This document shows, piece after piece, positions 9,586 through 19,484 of a DNA stretch of 64,000 nucleotides. Within the stretch, counting starts at the first letter, position 1; each line of letters starts with the position of its first letter. The position numbers were made by a program, and so were the translations under genes. The notes beneath the pieces were generated by a model. It had not been told where the DNA came from and did no database searches. It was given only the letters and a program-made list of their open reading frames with translations. The stretch comes from Salinivirga cyanobacteriivorans (GTDB lineage Bacteria; Bacteroidota; Bacteroidia; Bacteroidales; Salinivirgaceae). The stretch covers positions 1,368,501-1,432,500 of the forward strand of contig NZ_CP013118.1 of the NCBI RefSeq assembly GCF_001443605.1, read 5' to 3'.

Positions 9586-11196
9586 TTAAAATTTCTCGTC
9601 GTATTTAGTCCACAAATAATCTCCTAACTCCCAGGCTTTTTTCACTACTTTTTCTCCTTTCTCAATTACATAATTGGTTAAAAACTCCCTGCGTTTTTTG
9701 GTGTTTTTAATGCTTTTAGCCTTTTCGTCGGTTTGCTCTAATTCTTCAATAAATGCTTTCTGCATCGGATTCCATACAGCATCCAGATCCTTATGCATAT
9801 CGCCCCATCTTTGAGCTGCCAGCGTACCAAGCCTGTTAAATGCCCACCATGCCGATTCGCGTGTATAACCGTTTATTCGGCCAGGCGTTTTATACGATTC
9901 GGGCAAATCGGTAGCACCGCAATACACTGGAATATAAACCGAAGAAGCAATATTATCCTGTGCAAGCCACACAACACCACCTACATCATCGGGAAGCCAG
10001 TCGCGGCTCTGCGTAATTGTTCCATACATGGTGTACCAGCGTGCTATGGTTCGTTCACCAAGAAAGCGAATGTGTCCATCGTCATTCACATGGTACCAAC
10101 CACCACTCACGTCATCTATATCGAGTTGATCATAAGGCAGAAAAGGATTGGCCAAAGGTGAAATAACGCTTTCTCCATCTTCGTTTGTTGTGGTGATATT
10201 TCTACGCATATCGTAAGGCGTGCCCTGGTAATAATCTTTAAATACGCGGCGCATGTCTTCAACCGACACCTTTTTATCGGGTTTTACAGAAAAGGGATAA
10301 TTCTCTGATGTGGGACTCAATTTGAGCGATGGAGCAAGAAGGTCAAAAACCCTCCATTCGCGCCTGCGTGAAGCTACAGATTTACGACTTTCAGGTGCAT
10401 AAACATCACAGAATCGAAAAGTTTCGTCTTCCTTCCACCAACCTTGTGCTTTTGCATAACTGTAAATATTATCTGATGCTTTAAAATAATCAGAATTGTC
10501 CAGATCGATTTCTTTAATTGTAGATGCGTTGGCATTAACAGAAATATGATCGTCTGGTACACGTTGGGCAACCCAAATAGCACCTACATTTCCTTTACCC
10601 GGCCCAACAACTTCAAAGTGCCATACTTCTTTCGGATCAGCAATGGTAAGGGCCTCACCGTAATCGCGCCATCCGTGTTCGGCGAGCAAACGGCCGGCAA
10701 GCTTGATGGCTTCTCTTGCAGTAGTGGCACGTTCAAGCATTAACTGGACCAACCGTTGACAGTCGATTTTGCACTCTTTGCTAAAGAGCTCTTCACGTCC
10801 GCCAAAAGTTGATTCCCCGATTGCAAGCTGATGCTCGTTCATGCAGGGATAGGCAGTATTTATAAACTGGTAGGTATGCTCGGCCTGTGGTATACTGCCT
10901 ATTGGAATATGTGCATAGGCGGGCATCACGAGGGAATCTGTAGATTCTCTTTTGTAAACGGTAAAACGCTCGCTGGGCTTATGGTCTTTGGCAGGTACAA
11001 TATCCATCCAACTTCTGGTTCTGTGGCTGTCGTCGGTATGGGATGTCATCACAGAACCGTCTGAGCTGGCATTTTTGCCAACAGTTATAGAAGTGCAACC
11101 TTCAGGGTATCCTCCTTTCCAGTCGCTTTTATCCTGCGCGTTTAAGGTAATAGAAAAGATGGTTAAAATAGAGGCTAGAATTGTAATGTGTCTCAT
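9586..11196 (-). CDS. Secreted C69 family dipeptidase
   Basis: 536 residues with a signal peptide (residues 1-20, ending TLNAQ). The mature protein opens with YPEGCTSITVGKNASSDGS, the C69 signature. Cys34 is the expected N-terminal nucleophile freed by processing (Ntn-hydrolase fold). Further family motifs include STFGGREEL and CQRLVQLMLERATTAREAI. C69 enzymes cleave dipeptides; with a signal peptide this one should act in the periplasm or outside. It follows the deoxynucleoside kinase gene by 37 bases on the same strand and is probably cotranscribed, though no functional link is obvious. Confidence 0.9.
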   Translation of the reverse strand: MRHITILASILTIFSITLNAQDKSDWKGGYPEGCTSITVGKNASSDGSVMTSHTDDSHRTRSWMDIVPAKDHKPSERFTVYKRESTDSLVMPAYAHIPIGSIPQAEHTYQFINTAYPCMNEHQLAIGESTFGGREELFSKECKIDCQRLVQLMLERATTAREAIKLAGRLLAEHGWRDYGEALTIADPKEVWHFEVVGPGKGNVGAIWVAQRVPDDHISVNANASTIKEIDLDNSDYFKASDNIYSYAKAQGWWKEDETFRFCDVYAPESRKSVASRRREWRVFDLLAPSLKLSPTSENYPFSVKPDKKVSVEDMRRVFKDYYQGTPYDMRRNITTTNEDGESVISPLANPFLPYDQLDIDDVSGGWYHVNDDGHIRFLGERTIARWYTMYGTITQSRDWLPDDVGGVVWLAQDNIASSVYIPVYCGATDLPESYKTPGRINGYTRESAWWAFNRLGTLAAQRWGDMHKDLDAVWNPMQKAFIEELEQTDEKAKSIKNTKKRREFLTNYVIEKGEKVVKKAWELGDYLWTKYDEKF

Positions 11197-11233
11197 TTTC
11201 AGGTATTTTAAGTTTAGTTATCAGTTTTTAAAA

Positions 11234-11884
11234 TTATTTCAGGTCATAGACATTAAATCCTTTATTAAAACGCTGAAACGGTATGTCAAGTAATTTATTT
11301 AAATAAGCTTTATCTGCAACAAAATCAATATTCTGACAATCGACTACCACAACAGGGAAAGCTGAAACCTGCTTAAAAAATCTGAAGTAACTTTTTTGAA
11401 TTCGCTCAAGATAAGTACGGGAGATATTACTCTCGTATGTTCTGCCCCTGTGTGCAATATTTTGAAGTAGTTGTTCAGTATTTTGGTGCAAATAAATTAC
11501 AAGATCCGGTTCCGGTAGTGTGCCGGTCATAGAATGAAATATACGGGCATACAATTTAAAATCAGCTTCATCAAGTGTTGTTGAGGCAAATATCAGCGAT
11601 TTTTTAAGATAATAGTCAGCTACAATGGCATTGTGAAACAAACTGCTTTCAAGTTCTTCTTTAAGCTGTCTGAACCGCTCTACAAGGAAAGTGAGCTCCA
11701 ATTGCAGGGCATATTTGTCCGGATTTTCATAAAATAGGGGCAAAAAAGGATTATCCACAAATTGCTCATAAATTTCTTTTGCGTTTAAATGCCGGGAATA
11801 AGCTTCTGTGAGCGTAGTTTTACCGGCACCAATATTTCCTTCAACAACTATGTAGCGATAGTTTGAACCAGGCTTCTCGGTCAT
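11234..11884 (-). CDS. Deoxynucleoside kinase (dNK family)
   Basis: 216 residues. The P-loop GNIGAGKTT (16-24) follows strand YIVVE, as in deoxyadenosine/deoxyguanosine kinases. Other family features are the DYYLKKSLIFA segment, the LVIYLHQ strand and the RGRTYES LID-like arginine region. The enzyme phosphorylates deoxynucleosides for salvage; which base it prefers cannot be told. It starts with ATG at 11884 and is followed by the C69 peptidase gene on the same strand. Confidence 0.9.
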   Translation of the reverse strand: MTEKPGSNYRYIVVEGNIGAGKTTLTEAYSRHLNAKEIYEQFVDNPFLPLFYENPDKYALQLELTFLVERFRQLKEELESSLFHNAIVADYYLKKSLIFASTTLDEADFKLYARIFHSMTGTLPEPDLVIYLHQNTEQLLQNIAHRGRTYESNISRTYLERIQKSYFRFFKQVSAFPVVVVDCQNIDFVADKAYLNKLLDIPFQRFNKGFNVYDLK

Positions 11885-11959
11885 AAAACGAAGATATAAA
11901 AAAAGTAGCTCAAAAAGAAAATTTCCTGGAGGGTCGAAAAATACTTATTATTTGGACCT

Positions 11960-12955
11960 TTATGAAAGCTCATTGGACAATTCAGAGAAAACATTTGACG
12001 CGTTCTGTCCTTCATAGAGCACATTAAAAACAGCTTCTGCAATGGGCATATCAATGTTTAATTTTTCCATAAAATGAGCAAGGCCTTTTGCGCCATAATA
12101 TCCCTCGGCAATTTGAAGCATCTCCATACGGGCATACTTAACACTGTAGCCCTTTCCAATCATTACACCAAAATTCCGGTTTCTACTGTATTGCGAATAC
12201 ATGGTAACAAGTAGGTCACCCAGGTAAGCCGACTCAATGATGTCCGCATTTACACGACATACTTTTGACATAAACTCACGCATTTCCTGAGTGGCATTAC
12301 AAACAAGCACAGCCTGAAAGTTATCGCCATAGCCCAGGCCATGATATATTCCTGCAGCAATGGCATACACATTTTTGGCTACAGCAGCAAACTCAGTACC
12401 TACTATATCGTGAGAGATTTTAACATTTATATGATGGTTTTTCAGAAGCAACTTGAGCTCTTTTGCCAAATCAACATGTTCAGAAGCTACAGTTAAATAG
12501 GTTAGCTTCTCAGAAGAGACCTCTTCTGCATGGCTTGGACCTGCAATCATAGCAAAATGTTCTCTGGGCACATTAAACTCCCTGAACAAATAATCAGCTA
12601 CAATTTCATTTGACTCAGGAATGATGCCTTTTACTGCAGAAACTACTTTTTTGTCTTTTAGCGGATAGGTGGATTTTGATAAAACACTATGCAGAAATGC
12701 AGATGGGACAACAAGAATAATAATAGATGAGGCTTCAATTAAGTCATCTATTTTAATAGTAACCCTCAGCCTTGACATATTTAACGAGGCAGACGACAAA
12801 TAATGGGGGTTATGACCATATTCATATACGTGCTCCCTTATTTCCTGGGATTGAACAAACCAGTTTACATGGTATCCGTTTTGAGTTAGTAAATTAACAA
12901 GAGCTGTTCCCCAGCTTCCACTACCAATAACACCAATTGTAGTCTTCACAGTCAA
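11960..12955 (-). CDS. gpsA: Glycerol-3-phosphate dehydrogenase [NAD(P)+]
   Basis: 331 residues. The dinucleotide motif GVIGSGSWGTAL sits at residues 8-19. Characteristic motifs are SAVKGI, IAGPSHAEEV, and GTEFAAVAKNVYAIAAGIYHG with the catalytic lysine region. It makes sn-glycerol 3-phosphate for phospholipids from dihydroxyacetone phosphate. No ATG lies near the N-terminus; the start is TTG at 12955 or GTG at 12949, both suitably close to the nucleotide-binding strand, and an in-frame stop lies not far upstream. It appears monocistronic, with a terminator for the upstream lipoprotein gene before it. Confidence 0.94.
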   Translation of the reverse strand: MTVKTTIGVIGSGSWGTALVNLLTQNGYHVNWFVQSQEIREHVYEYGHNPHYLSSASLNMSRLRVTIKIDDLIEASSIIILVVPSAFLHSVLSKSTYPLKDKKVVSAVKGIIPESNEIVADYLFREFNVPREHFAMIAGPSHAEEVSSEKLTYLTVASEHVDLAKELKLLLKNHHINVKISHDIVGTEFAAVAKNVYAIAAGIYHGLGYGDNFQAVLVCNATQEMREFMSKVCRVNADIIESAYLGDLLVTMYSQYSRNRNFGVMIGKGYSVKYARMEMLQIAEGYYGAKGLAHFMEKLNIDMPIAEAVFNVLYEGQNASNVFSELSNELS

Positions 12956-13060
12956 ATATTTTAATGGCAGCAGATGCTACCTATTTATAATTACAAAATA
13001 AACAGAATCCCGGTTGAAAATCAATTTTAAGGAAGAAAAACAGGATTCCTGCAAAAAAAA

Positions 13061-13088
13061 TGCCCTGCAATATACTTATTGCAAGGCA
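13061..13088 (-). terminator. Rho-independent terminator of the lipoprotein operon
   Basis: On the minus strand TGCCTTGCAA pairs with TTGCAGGGCA across a short loop and is followed by eight T residues. It lies 27 bases after the stop of the 13115-14047 gene and stops the two-gene lipoprotein transcript before gpsA. Confidence 0.8.
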
Positions 13089-13114
13089 CTTCACAAATAC
13101 ATTTAATTTACACA

Positions 13115-14047
13115 CTATTCCATGCGCATTTTTATATTCATATCCATCTTAATCGCCATCTGATTAGCTGTCAGCTTCATAAACATTTTCATATCTGAAC
13201 TTTCCAGAAAACCTCTTTCAAGGTCAAATAATACCCAGCCACCAATTGTATTATCTTCGGCAGACATTTCAACGCCTTCCTGAATACTTTCCATTATAAA
13301 TTCTCCATGTGGTTCAAGTATCACATAACGCTTGTCTTCGCTAATGCTTAGAACTTTATATTTCATATCTACCTTCATACTCATTCCGGAATTTCCGGTT
13401 TCAATTATACCGGCATCGTATACATCGCCTTCTTTTACAGGCTCATCAGGAAGGGCCACAAAAGCGTTTTGTGCAAACTGGTCAGACATTGATTCCAACT
13501 GTCCTTTTACCTGCGCACCCTGCTCGGCCGGAAGGTTATCCATAATGGCATCCATATTCATTTCCACAACTTTTCCGCTGGGTGTAATTTCAGAGGAAAT
13601 TTCATTGTTGAGCAAAGAAGTAAAAACACCGGCACTTGGATTATTTTCCATATCCTCCTCACTATCGGAGTCGAACTTCATAGGCTGCGGACCATCCATA
13701 GAAACAGCAACACGCGTAAATTCAACACCAATTTTGGCATTACCATTTTCAGTTACCTCATTAATTTTATAATTACTCTCCATGGTCATTTGCATGGGCA
13801 TCTTTTGTCCCATCATTTCCATGTTCATTTCTGTTTCCATAATCATATGAGCTGAATCGCCTTCAGTGAAATTATATTGCAACTTCACAGCTTCGTCGCT
13901 AGTGGCAGAAAATTCAGGAATACCACTTTCAGTTTCATAATTTATTGTAACTGAAGATTTACCTGTTTCTTCATTATTCTGTTTGTTTCCATTTTGGCAG
14001 GCCACCATAAAAAGGGCCGCAACCCAAAAAATCAGAACTTTTCTCAT
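13115..14047 (-). CDS. Lipoprotein of unknown function (DUF6263-like)
   Basis: 310 residues with a lipoprotein signal peptide ending WVAALFMVACQNG; Cys17 should be lipidated. The mature part is rich in methionine and acidic residues (MIMETEMNMEMMGQKM near residue 65; KMFMKLTANQMAIKMDMNIKM at the end) and looks like an all-beta repeat fold. It resembles Bacteroidota proteins grouped as DUF6263, a low-confidence recollection. The gene is 18 bases downstream of another lipoprotein gene (14066-15310). A terminator follows. Function unknown; envelope location is the only firm inference. Confidence 0.7.
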   Translation of the reverse strand: MRKVLIFWVAALFMVACQNGNKQNNEETGKSSVTINYETESGIPEFSATSDEAVKLQYNFTEGDSAHMIMETEMNMEMMGQKMPMQMTMESNYKINEVTENGNAKIGVEFTRVAVSMDGPQPMKFDSDSEEDMENNPSAGVFTSLLNNEISSEITPSGKVVEMNMDAIMDNLPAEQGAQVKGQLESMSDQFAQNAFVALPDEPVKEGDVYDAGIIETGNSGMSMKVDMKYKVLSISEDKRYVILEPHGEFIMESIQEGVEMSAEDNTIGGWVLFDLERGFLESSDMKMFMKLTANQMAIKMDMNIKMRME

Positions 14048-14065
14048 AATATCAATTGTGTTTAG

Positions 14066-15310
14066 TTAATAAGTCTTTTTATCAGGATAAATTTGTTTTA
14101 AAGTTAATATAAAATCATTGCTATCGCTCAATTTTCTTGAGAATTCACTCTTACTTATGATCTGATATTTGTTATACCCTTTTTCGACAGCCTCATTTAA
14201 TTTCTTTAATGCAACCTTATTCTTACCCATTTTCAAAAATCTTTTGGCAGCAAGAAATTCAACATCAGGATTAAGAGGGGCTATTCTTCTGTATATGTCC
14301 AGACTTTGCTCAGCTTTTGCGAACTGCTGCTGCCTAATGTAATTGTCAACAGCCATATACTGCAGCAAACTCATGTATTGACGAACCCGTGCCTGAAAAT
14401 ACATACTGTTTCCAGACTGCTCAATTTTATCTAACCATTGAAGCCAAAAGCCTTTTGAATTTGTACCAAAATTCCGCTTTAATTCATTTTGAATTTTAAG
14501 CTCTTCAGCAATCTCCTTCTTTAGCTGCTCGAGCATAGGTTCTACCTGTTTACCAATACCTTGATTATTCTGGATTGCATTATCACCTTTTGACTTCAAC
14601 AGAAAGTAATGGTTCAATTGCTGCAAGGAAGTATCTTTCGAACTAAATACCAGGTCTGTGCCTGGATTTTTACACCAACTCAGTGCAGTCATAAAAACAT
14701 CTGCCGGAGGCCATTCATGCCCGCCATCGAATACCATGCATAAATCTGGTTCATGATACTGATCAGTTAACGCATATTGAAGGGCTTCCCTTAGGTTAAA
14801 ATCACTCATCCCAGCAATAAAAACCACAGGCTTATTATTTATTTTTTTTGCTGCACCTCCTGCCCCAAGGCTTATCACCCCTTGTACAGAAAATCCAGAT
14901 TGTGCCAACACTTGAGCAAAACGCCCACCACCACTAAACCCGGCCAAATAGACCTGATTCATGTCTGCACCCTCTGAGGCGGCTCTGGCCAGCATCTTTT
15001 TTACAATTTTTTGCGACATTGCACCGCTCGTCCCATTTTTCCACTGATTTGAAGCAACCACACCAAAACCTGCATCTGAAAGGATTGCACCAAAAGCATT
15101 TATAAACTGTACCCCCCTGGCTTGCGCATCGAAAAACAACACAACAGGCCATTTATCACCAGAAGCTTCAGGTTTATTCACCGCGACATCTGGCAAATAT
15201 ATTATTTCTTGCAATTCCGCATCTGTGGTTTGTTTTTTAGTTCCCGGATTACAAGCACCCATTGCGAAAAGCCCTGCAACTAAGAGAATTTTTATTATTG
15301 TAGTATTCAT
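14066..15310 (-). CDS. Lipoprotein with alpha/beta-hydrolase domain and C-terminal TPR-like helices
   Basis: 414 residues with lipobox LFAMGACNPG (Cys20). Residues about 50-215 form an alpha/beta hydrolase: WPVVLFFDAQARG, nucleophile elbow AGFSGGGRFAQVL with Ser126, and FDGGHEWPP carrying the likely catalytic His. Residues 280-414 are helical and TPR-like (YIRQQQFAKAEQSLDIYRRI, FLKMGKNKVALKKLNEAVEKG). It is probably an outer-membrane or periplasmic esterase/peptidase-like protein. It is cotranscribed with the lipoprotein 18 bases downstream and divergent from ettA. The substrate is unknown. Confidence 0.75.
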   Translation of the reverse strand: MNTTIIKILLVAGLFAMGACNPGTKKQTTDAELQEIIYLPDVAVNKPEASGDKWPVVLFFDAQARGVQFINAFGAILSDAGFGVVASNQWKNGTSGAMSQKIVKKMLARAASEGADMNQVYLAGFSGGGRFAQVLAQSGFSVQGVISLGAGGAAKKINNKPVVFIAGMSDFNLREALQYALTDQYHEPDLCMVFDGGHEWPPADVFMTALSWCKNPGTDLVFSSKDTSLQQLNHYFLLKSKGDNAIQNNQGIGKQVEPMLEQLKKEIAEELKIQNELKRNFGTNSKGFWLQWLDKIEQSGNSMYFQARVRQYMSLLQYMAVDNYIRQQQFAKAEQSLDIYRRIAPLNPDVEFLAAKRFLKMGKNKVALKKLNEAVEKGYNKYQIISKSEFSRKLSDSNDFILTLKQIYPDKKTY

Positions 15311-15364
15311 GATAATACGAAATTATAAAAATAGCCACAAACATCACTTTATTACAAAGAGTTA

Positions 15365-15396
15365 TTTCCTTTCCGCATCTTAAATCATTACTTTTG
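15365..15396 (+). promoter_or_regulatory. Promoter of ettA
   Basis: TTTC at 15365-15368, a 20-base spacer and TACTTTTG at 15389-15396 (exact TAnnTTTG) fit the Bacteroidota housekeeping promoter. Transcription should start near 15402, giving a short leader before the ATG at 15421. Confidence 0.6.
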
Positions 15397-15420
15397 CATC
15401 AAAATTAAAACTTAAAATAC

Positions 15421-17112
15421 ATGAGTACTGATGACAAAAAGGTGATTTTCTCCATGGTAAATGTGAGCAAAAAAACACCGCAAGGTAAACAAATCCTCAA
15501 AGATATATACCTCTCATTTTTCTATGGAGCTAAAATTGGCATATTGGGTCTGAACGGAGCAGGAAAATCAACTGTACTGCGCATAATTGCAGGTTTAGAC
15601 AAAGAGCATGAGGGCGAGGTACACTTTTCTCCAGGTTATTCAGTGGGACATTTGCCACAGGAGCCTTACCTCGACGAAGAAAAAACAGTAATGGAAATTG
15701 TTAAAGAAGGTGCTCAGGACACAGTAGACCTACTGAATGAATACGAACAAATAAACGCATCATTCATGGATGAAGATGTAATGAATGATGCCGATAAGAT
15801 GGACCAACTGGTAAAGCGGCAAGGTGAAGTACAGGAAAAACTGGACCAGGTTGGCGCATGGGATTTAGACTCAAAGCTTGAACTGGCAATGGATGCCCTG
15901 CGCACGCCTCCGGGCGACACACCGGTGAAGATACTCTCCGGAGGAGAGCGCCGCAGAGTTGCTCTTGTTCGCTTACTGTTACAGAAACCCGATATTTTAC
16001 TACTCGATGAGCCCACCAACCACCTCGATGCAGAATCGGTTCACTGGCTTGAACAACACTTGCAACACTACAAAGGAACTGTTATTGCTGTAACCCACGA
16101 TCGTTATTTTCTGGATAACGTAGCTGGCTGGATTCTTGAGCTTGATCGCGGCGAAGGTATTCCCTTTAGAGGAAACTACTCTTCGTGGCTGGAGCAAAAA
16201 ATGAATCGCCTTAAGGAGGAAGAAAAACAGGAATCGAAAAGGCAAAAAGCACTCAACAATGAGCTCGAATGGGTGCGACGGGGTCCCAAAGGCAGACAGA
16301 GCAAAGGCAAAGCACGTCTAAACAACTACGAAGCTATGCTTGCCGAAGACATAAAAGAAAAAGAAAAAAACGTAGAAATACCCATTCCCAACGGGCCAAG
16401 ACTGGGCAGCGAAGTCATCAAAGGCATTAATTTATCGAAAGCCTATGAAGACAGGCTACTTTTTGAAGACCTGAACTTTGAGCTACCCCAGGCAGGCATT
16501 GTGGGTATTATTGGCCCAAATGGTGCTGGAAAAACCACGCTTTTCCGAATGATAATGGGAGAAGAAACACCCACATCAGGAGAAATTAAACTCGGGGAGA
16601 CTGTGCAAATTGGTTATGTGGATCAGCAACATGAAGATATTAACCCTGAGAAAACTGTTTATGAGGTTATAAGCGGCGGTGAAGAAGAAATTGAGGTAGG
16701 TGGCCAGCGTATTAATGCAAGGGCATACACCAGCAGGTTTAATTTCAGCGGACCCGATCAGCAAAAAAAGGTTGGTGTATTGTCGGGCGGAGAGCGTAAT
16801 CGCCTCCACCTTGCGATGACTCTAAAAACTGAAGCCAACGTTTTATTGCTCGATGAGCCCACAAACGACATTGATGTAAACACATTGAGGGCACTGGAAG
16901 AAGGCATACAGCACTTTGCCGGTTGTGCGGTGGTAATATCGCACGACAGGTGGTTCCTCGACCGGATTTGCACGCACATATTAGCTTATGAAGGTGATTC
17001 GAAAGTACACTTCTTCCAAGGCACCTATTCGGAATATGAAGAAAACCTTAAAAAACGTATGGGTGGAGAAATCATACCCAAACGCATTAAGTATAAAAAA
17101 CTCACACGATAA
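15421..17112 (+). CDS. ettA: Energy-dependent translational throttle protein EttA (ABC-F ATPase)
   Basis: 563 residues with two ABC domains and no membrane segments. Domain 1 has Walker A GLNGAGKST, signature LSGGERRRVAL and Walker B ILLLDEPTNHLD. Domain 2 has GPNGAGKTT, LSGGERNRLHLAMTLKTEANVLLLDEPTNDIDVN. The LSGGERN plus NDIDVNTLRALEE combination and the length are those of EttA rather than Uup or other ABC-F members. The linker near 245-300 is rich in lysine, arginine and glutamate, as in the P-site tRNA-interacting motif region. EttA binds the ribosomal E site and gates elongation by ATP/ADP ratio. It is a single-gene transcript between its own promoter and a strong terminator. Confidence 0.93.
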   Translation: MSTDDKKVIFSMVNVSKKTPQGKQILKDIYLSFFYGAKIGILGLNGAGKSTVLRIIAGLDKEHEGEVHFSPGYSVGHLPQEPYLDEEKTVMEIVKEGAQDTVDLLNEYEQINASFMDEDVMNDADKMDQLVKRQGEVQEKLDQVGAWDLDSKLELAMDALRTPPGDTPVKILSGGERRRVALVRLLLQKPDILLLDEPTNHLDAESVHWLEQHLQHYKGTVIAVTHDRYFLDNVAGWILELDRGEGIPFRGNYSSWLEQKMNRLKEEEKQESKRQKALNNELEWVRRGPKGRQSKGKARLNNYEAMLAEDIKEKEKNVEIPIPNGPRLGSEVIKGINLSKAYEDRLLFEDLNFELPQAGIVGIIGPNGAGKTTLFRMIMGEETPTSGEIKLGETVQIGYVDQQHEDINPEKTVYEVISGGEEEIEVGGQRINARAYTSRFNFSGPDQQKKVGVLSGGERNRLHLAMTLKTEANVLLLDEPTNDIDVNTLRALEEGIQHFAGCAVVISHDRWFLDRICTHILAYEGDSKVHFFQGTYSEYEENLKKRMGGEIIPKRIKYKKLTR

Positions 17113-17124
17113 AACAGAATTAAC

Positions 17125-17172
17125 AAATCCCAATTACCTGAAATTGCATAGCGTTTCAGGTGATTGGGATTT
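17125..17172. terminator. Bidirectional terminator between ettA and ruvB
   Basis: A 19-base stem (17125-17143 with 17154-17172) with one wobble position and a 10-base loop. Its outer bases AAAT/ATTT give T-runs on both strands. It ends both the plus-strand ettA transcript and the minus-strand ruvB transcript. Confidence 0.88.
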
Positions 17173-17177
17173 TTTTA

Positions 17178-18197
17178 TTAAAATAATGACCCTTGACTGG
17201 CCGGGTCAATTTTACCAAGATGTTTATAGGCAAGCGGTGTAGCTTCGCGCCCTCTGGGTGTACGTTTCATGAAACCCTCTTTGATCAGGAAAGGCTCATA
17301 CACCTCTTCCACGGTCCCGGCATCCTCACCAATGGCTGTCCCAATGGTATTCAGACCCACAGGGCCTCCCTGAAACTTATCGATAATGGTGGTCAGAATA
17401 CGGTTATCCATTTCATCGAGTCCGTATTTATCAATATTCAACGCTTCAAGCGAATACATGGCAATATTCTTATCGACTTCACCATTACCTTTAACCTGGG
17501 CAAAATCGCGCACACGCCTTAACAGAGCATTGGCAATACGAGGTGTACCGCGACTACGTGAGGCAATCTCTCCTGCTGCATTATCATGAATGGGGATATT
17601 CAGAATATTGGCTGAACGGTGTATAATTTTTTTGATAATTTCTGTATCGTAATATTCAAGATGCAGATTTATACCAAAACGGGCTCTCAAAGGGCTTGTC
17701 AGCAGACCGGAGCGTGTAGTGGCAGCAACCATGGTAAATGGTTCAAGATTTAATTGTACTGTGCGGGCACTCGGGCCTTTATCAATCACGATATCGATGC
17801 GAAAGTCTTCCATTGCAGAATAGAGATACTCCTCCACAATTGGGTTCAACCGATGAATTTCATCTATAAACAGTACATCGTGCGGCTCAAGACTGGTCAA
17901 TATGCCAGCCAAATCTCCGGGCTTATCTAAAACCGGGCCACTGGTAATTTTAAAACCAACATTCAGTTCGTTGGCAATAATATTGGCAAGGGTAGTTTTT
18001 CCCAATCCGGGCGGTCCGTGTAAAAGCGCATGATCCAGTGCATCACCGCGCATCTTTGCTGCCTGGACAAAAATCTGGAGATTCTCCAGTATTTTCTGCT
18101 GTCCGTTAAAATCATCAAAAGTGAGCGGACGCAATTGCTGCTCAAAATCCTGGTCTTCTGAAGCTCCCTGTGCCCTTATATCAAATTCTTCACTCAT
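17178..18197 (-). CDS. ruvB: Holliday junction branch migration helicase RuvB
   Basis: 339 residues from the ATG at 18197 (MSEEFDIR); an ATG at 18206 gives three more residues. Typical RuvB sequence: [13 protein letters not shown], Walker [10 protein letters not shown], Walker [10 protein letters not shown], sensor region [19 protein letters not shown], and the C-terminal winged helix with [20 protein letters not shown]. RuvB is the hexameric motor that drives branch migration with RuvA. No ruvA or ruvC is next to it. It shares its terminator with ettA. Confidence 0.97.
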   Translation of the reverse strand: MSEEFDIRAQGASEDQDFEQQLRPLTFDDFNGQQKILENLQIFVQAAKMRGDALDHALLHGPPGLGKTTLANIIANELNVGFKITSGPVLDKPGDLAGILTSLEPHDVLFIDEIHRLNPIVEEYLYSAMEDFRIDIVIDKGPSARTVQLNLEPFTMVAATTRSGLLTSPLRARFGINLHLEYYDTEIIKKIIHRSANILNIPIHDNAAGEIASRSRGTPRIANALLRRVRDFAQVKGNGEVDKNIAMYSLEALNIDKYGLDEMDNRILTTIIDKFQGGPVGLNTIGTAIGEDAGTVEEVYEPFLIKEGFMKRTPRGREATPLAYKHLGKIDPASQGSLF

Positions 18198-18353
18198 CTG
18201 CACCATATATTTAGGGCAATAAAAATAAGCAATTCAAACGGGATTCTGAAATTGAGTATTTATATATTGATTTCTATATCATTTAACAGCAATTATAAAA
18301 ACAAAGAAGCAGAGCATAAAAAACACACTGCCTCTTTAAAAAATTCATTATGC

Positions 18354-19340
18354 TTATTTGAAGCTTTTCTCAACTATTTCAACGCCCATTTCAGCAATAA
18401 TATCGCGTTCTTTTATTAATTTATTAATATCACGAATTGCACCCTTATTCCCTGACTTTTCGTAATACACTTTGGCTTTAGTATAATTTCCTATTATCTC
18501 GTAACACATCCCAAGATTTAAATAGCCCTGCTCTAAATCTTTAAGTTTATGTGTAATAATTTCCTTATACATTTTACCCATTGTCATGATATCTCCCTCA
18601 TCGGCCAAATCTTTGATCTCGCGTTCTTGTTTACGAAGTTCTCTGTTGTACTTTCTGTCTTCTCCCCGTAAATTTTTAAATCTGTACTTTTTCTCTACAA
18701 TAATGGGTGAAAAATAGTATTGATATTGCTTAATTGCAGCTTTCCTGGCATTAGAAATATATTGCTGCGGAGATTTAACCTTTGGTTTTTCCAGTGCCTT
18801 TGTTTTGCTTTTACCTTTTTTCTGCTTAAAAGGAAGCGTTTTATCTGCTGCATCCTGCCCTTTAGCCATTAGGTACAGGTTTCCTTTCACAGTAGCAGAA
18901 TTTGATATTGTGTAATTATAATAGCACACTGGTATTTGGGGTGAAACTTCTGCAGTTTCTTTAATATAAACCGCCTTATTCGATTCAGATGAATTTAATG
19001 ATACCTTATAGTCACCTGATATGACATAATCGGCATCAGACTTAGAATCAACAACTTCATAAATTTTTGTCGTAAGCCATGGATTATATAGTTTGCCTAA
19101 CCTGCCGTAGGCAACCCTGTCGGCATTCAATGCGTTTCTAAGCGCCTTAGCATAATTGCTACCAAAATATGAATTGGGATCGTCTTCATTTGTAAGATCC
19201 TGCACGTAAATTTTTCCGCCACCCTCAAAAATTTCTTTGGGCATATCTAAAATGTGTCCATCAAACTTTTGAGCTTCAATTTTCCCCACAAAAAGGGTGA
19301 ATAAGAAGATTAATGTATATGTAGATATTTTTCTTTTCAT
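18354..19340 (-). CDS. Exported protein of unknown function with C-terminal TPR-like helices
   Basis: 328 residues with a signal peptide (hydrophobic residues 8-19, then KIEAQ). The middle part includes DADYVISGDYKVSL, a pattern like the beta-strand of periplasmic proteins that assemble or sense lipoproteins, but no family could be named. Residues 165-190 are very lysine-rich. The C-terminal part (250-310) looks like one or two TPR helices (GYLNLGMCYEIIGNYTKAKVYYEKSG). It lies on the same strand as the next exported protein (19485-20066), with the second copy of the 114-bp repeat between them. Function unknown. Confidence 0.65.
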   Translation of the reverse strand: MKRKISTYTLIFLFTLFVGKIEAQKFDGHILDMPKEIFEGGGKIYVQDLTNEDDPNSYFGSNYAKALRNALNADRVAYGRLGKLYNPWLTTKIYEVVDSKSDADYVISGDYKVSLNSSESNKAVYIKETAEVSPQIPVCYYNYTISNSATVKGNLYLMAKGQDAADKTLPFKQKKGKSKTKALEKPKVKSPQQYISNARKAAIKQYQYYFSPIIVEKKYRFKNLRGEDRKYNRELRKQEREIKDLADEGDIMTMGKMYKEIITHKLKDLEQGYLNLGMCYEIIGNYTKAKVYYEKSGNKGAIRDINKLIKERDIIAEMGVEIVEKSFK

Positions 19341-19361
19341 AATTATTTCATATGTTTAAAT

Positions 19362-19475
19362 TTAATTTTCAACGGTCATATGGAACCTCCTATTGCCTGT
19401 TTTAAAGCTTTTTACCTGTAAAGTTCCACTTAATCATGCCCGTGTGTGTTAAAAGCTTTGTCATGGAGGTTTCAT
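19362..19475. repeat. 114-bp imperfect palindromic dispersed repeat, copy 2
   Basis: Ungapped match to 2461-2574 with eight substitutions. The ends are the same inverted ATGGAACCTCC / GGAGGTTTCAT, so the copy has the same orientation and can fold as a hairpin. It lies between two minus-strand genes, 9 bases past the stop of the 19485-20066 gene, hence again at a 3' end. No open frame and no clear target-site duplication was seen. Confidence 0.75.
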
Positions 19476-19484
19476 TTTAAAAAC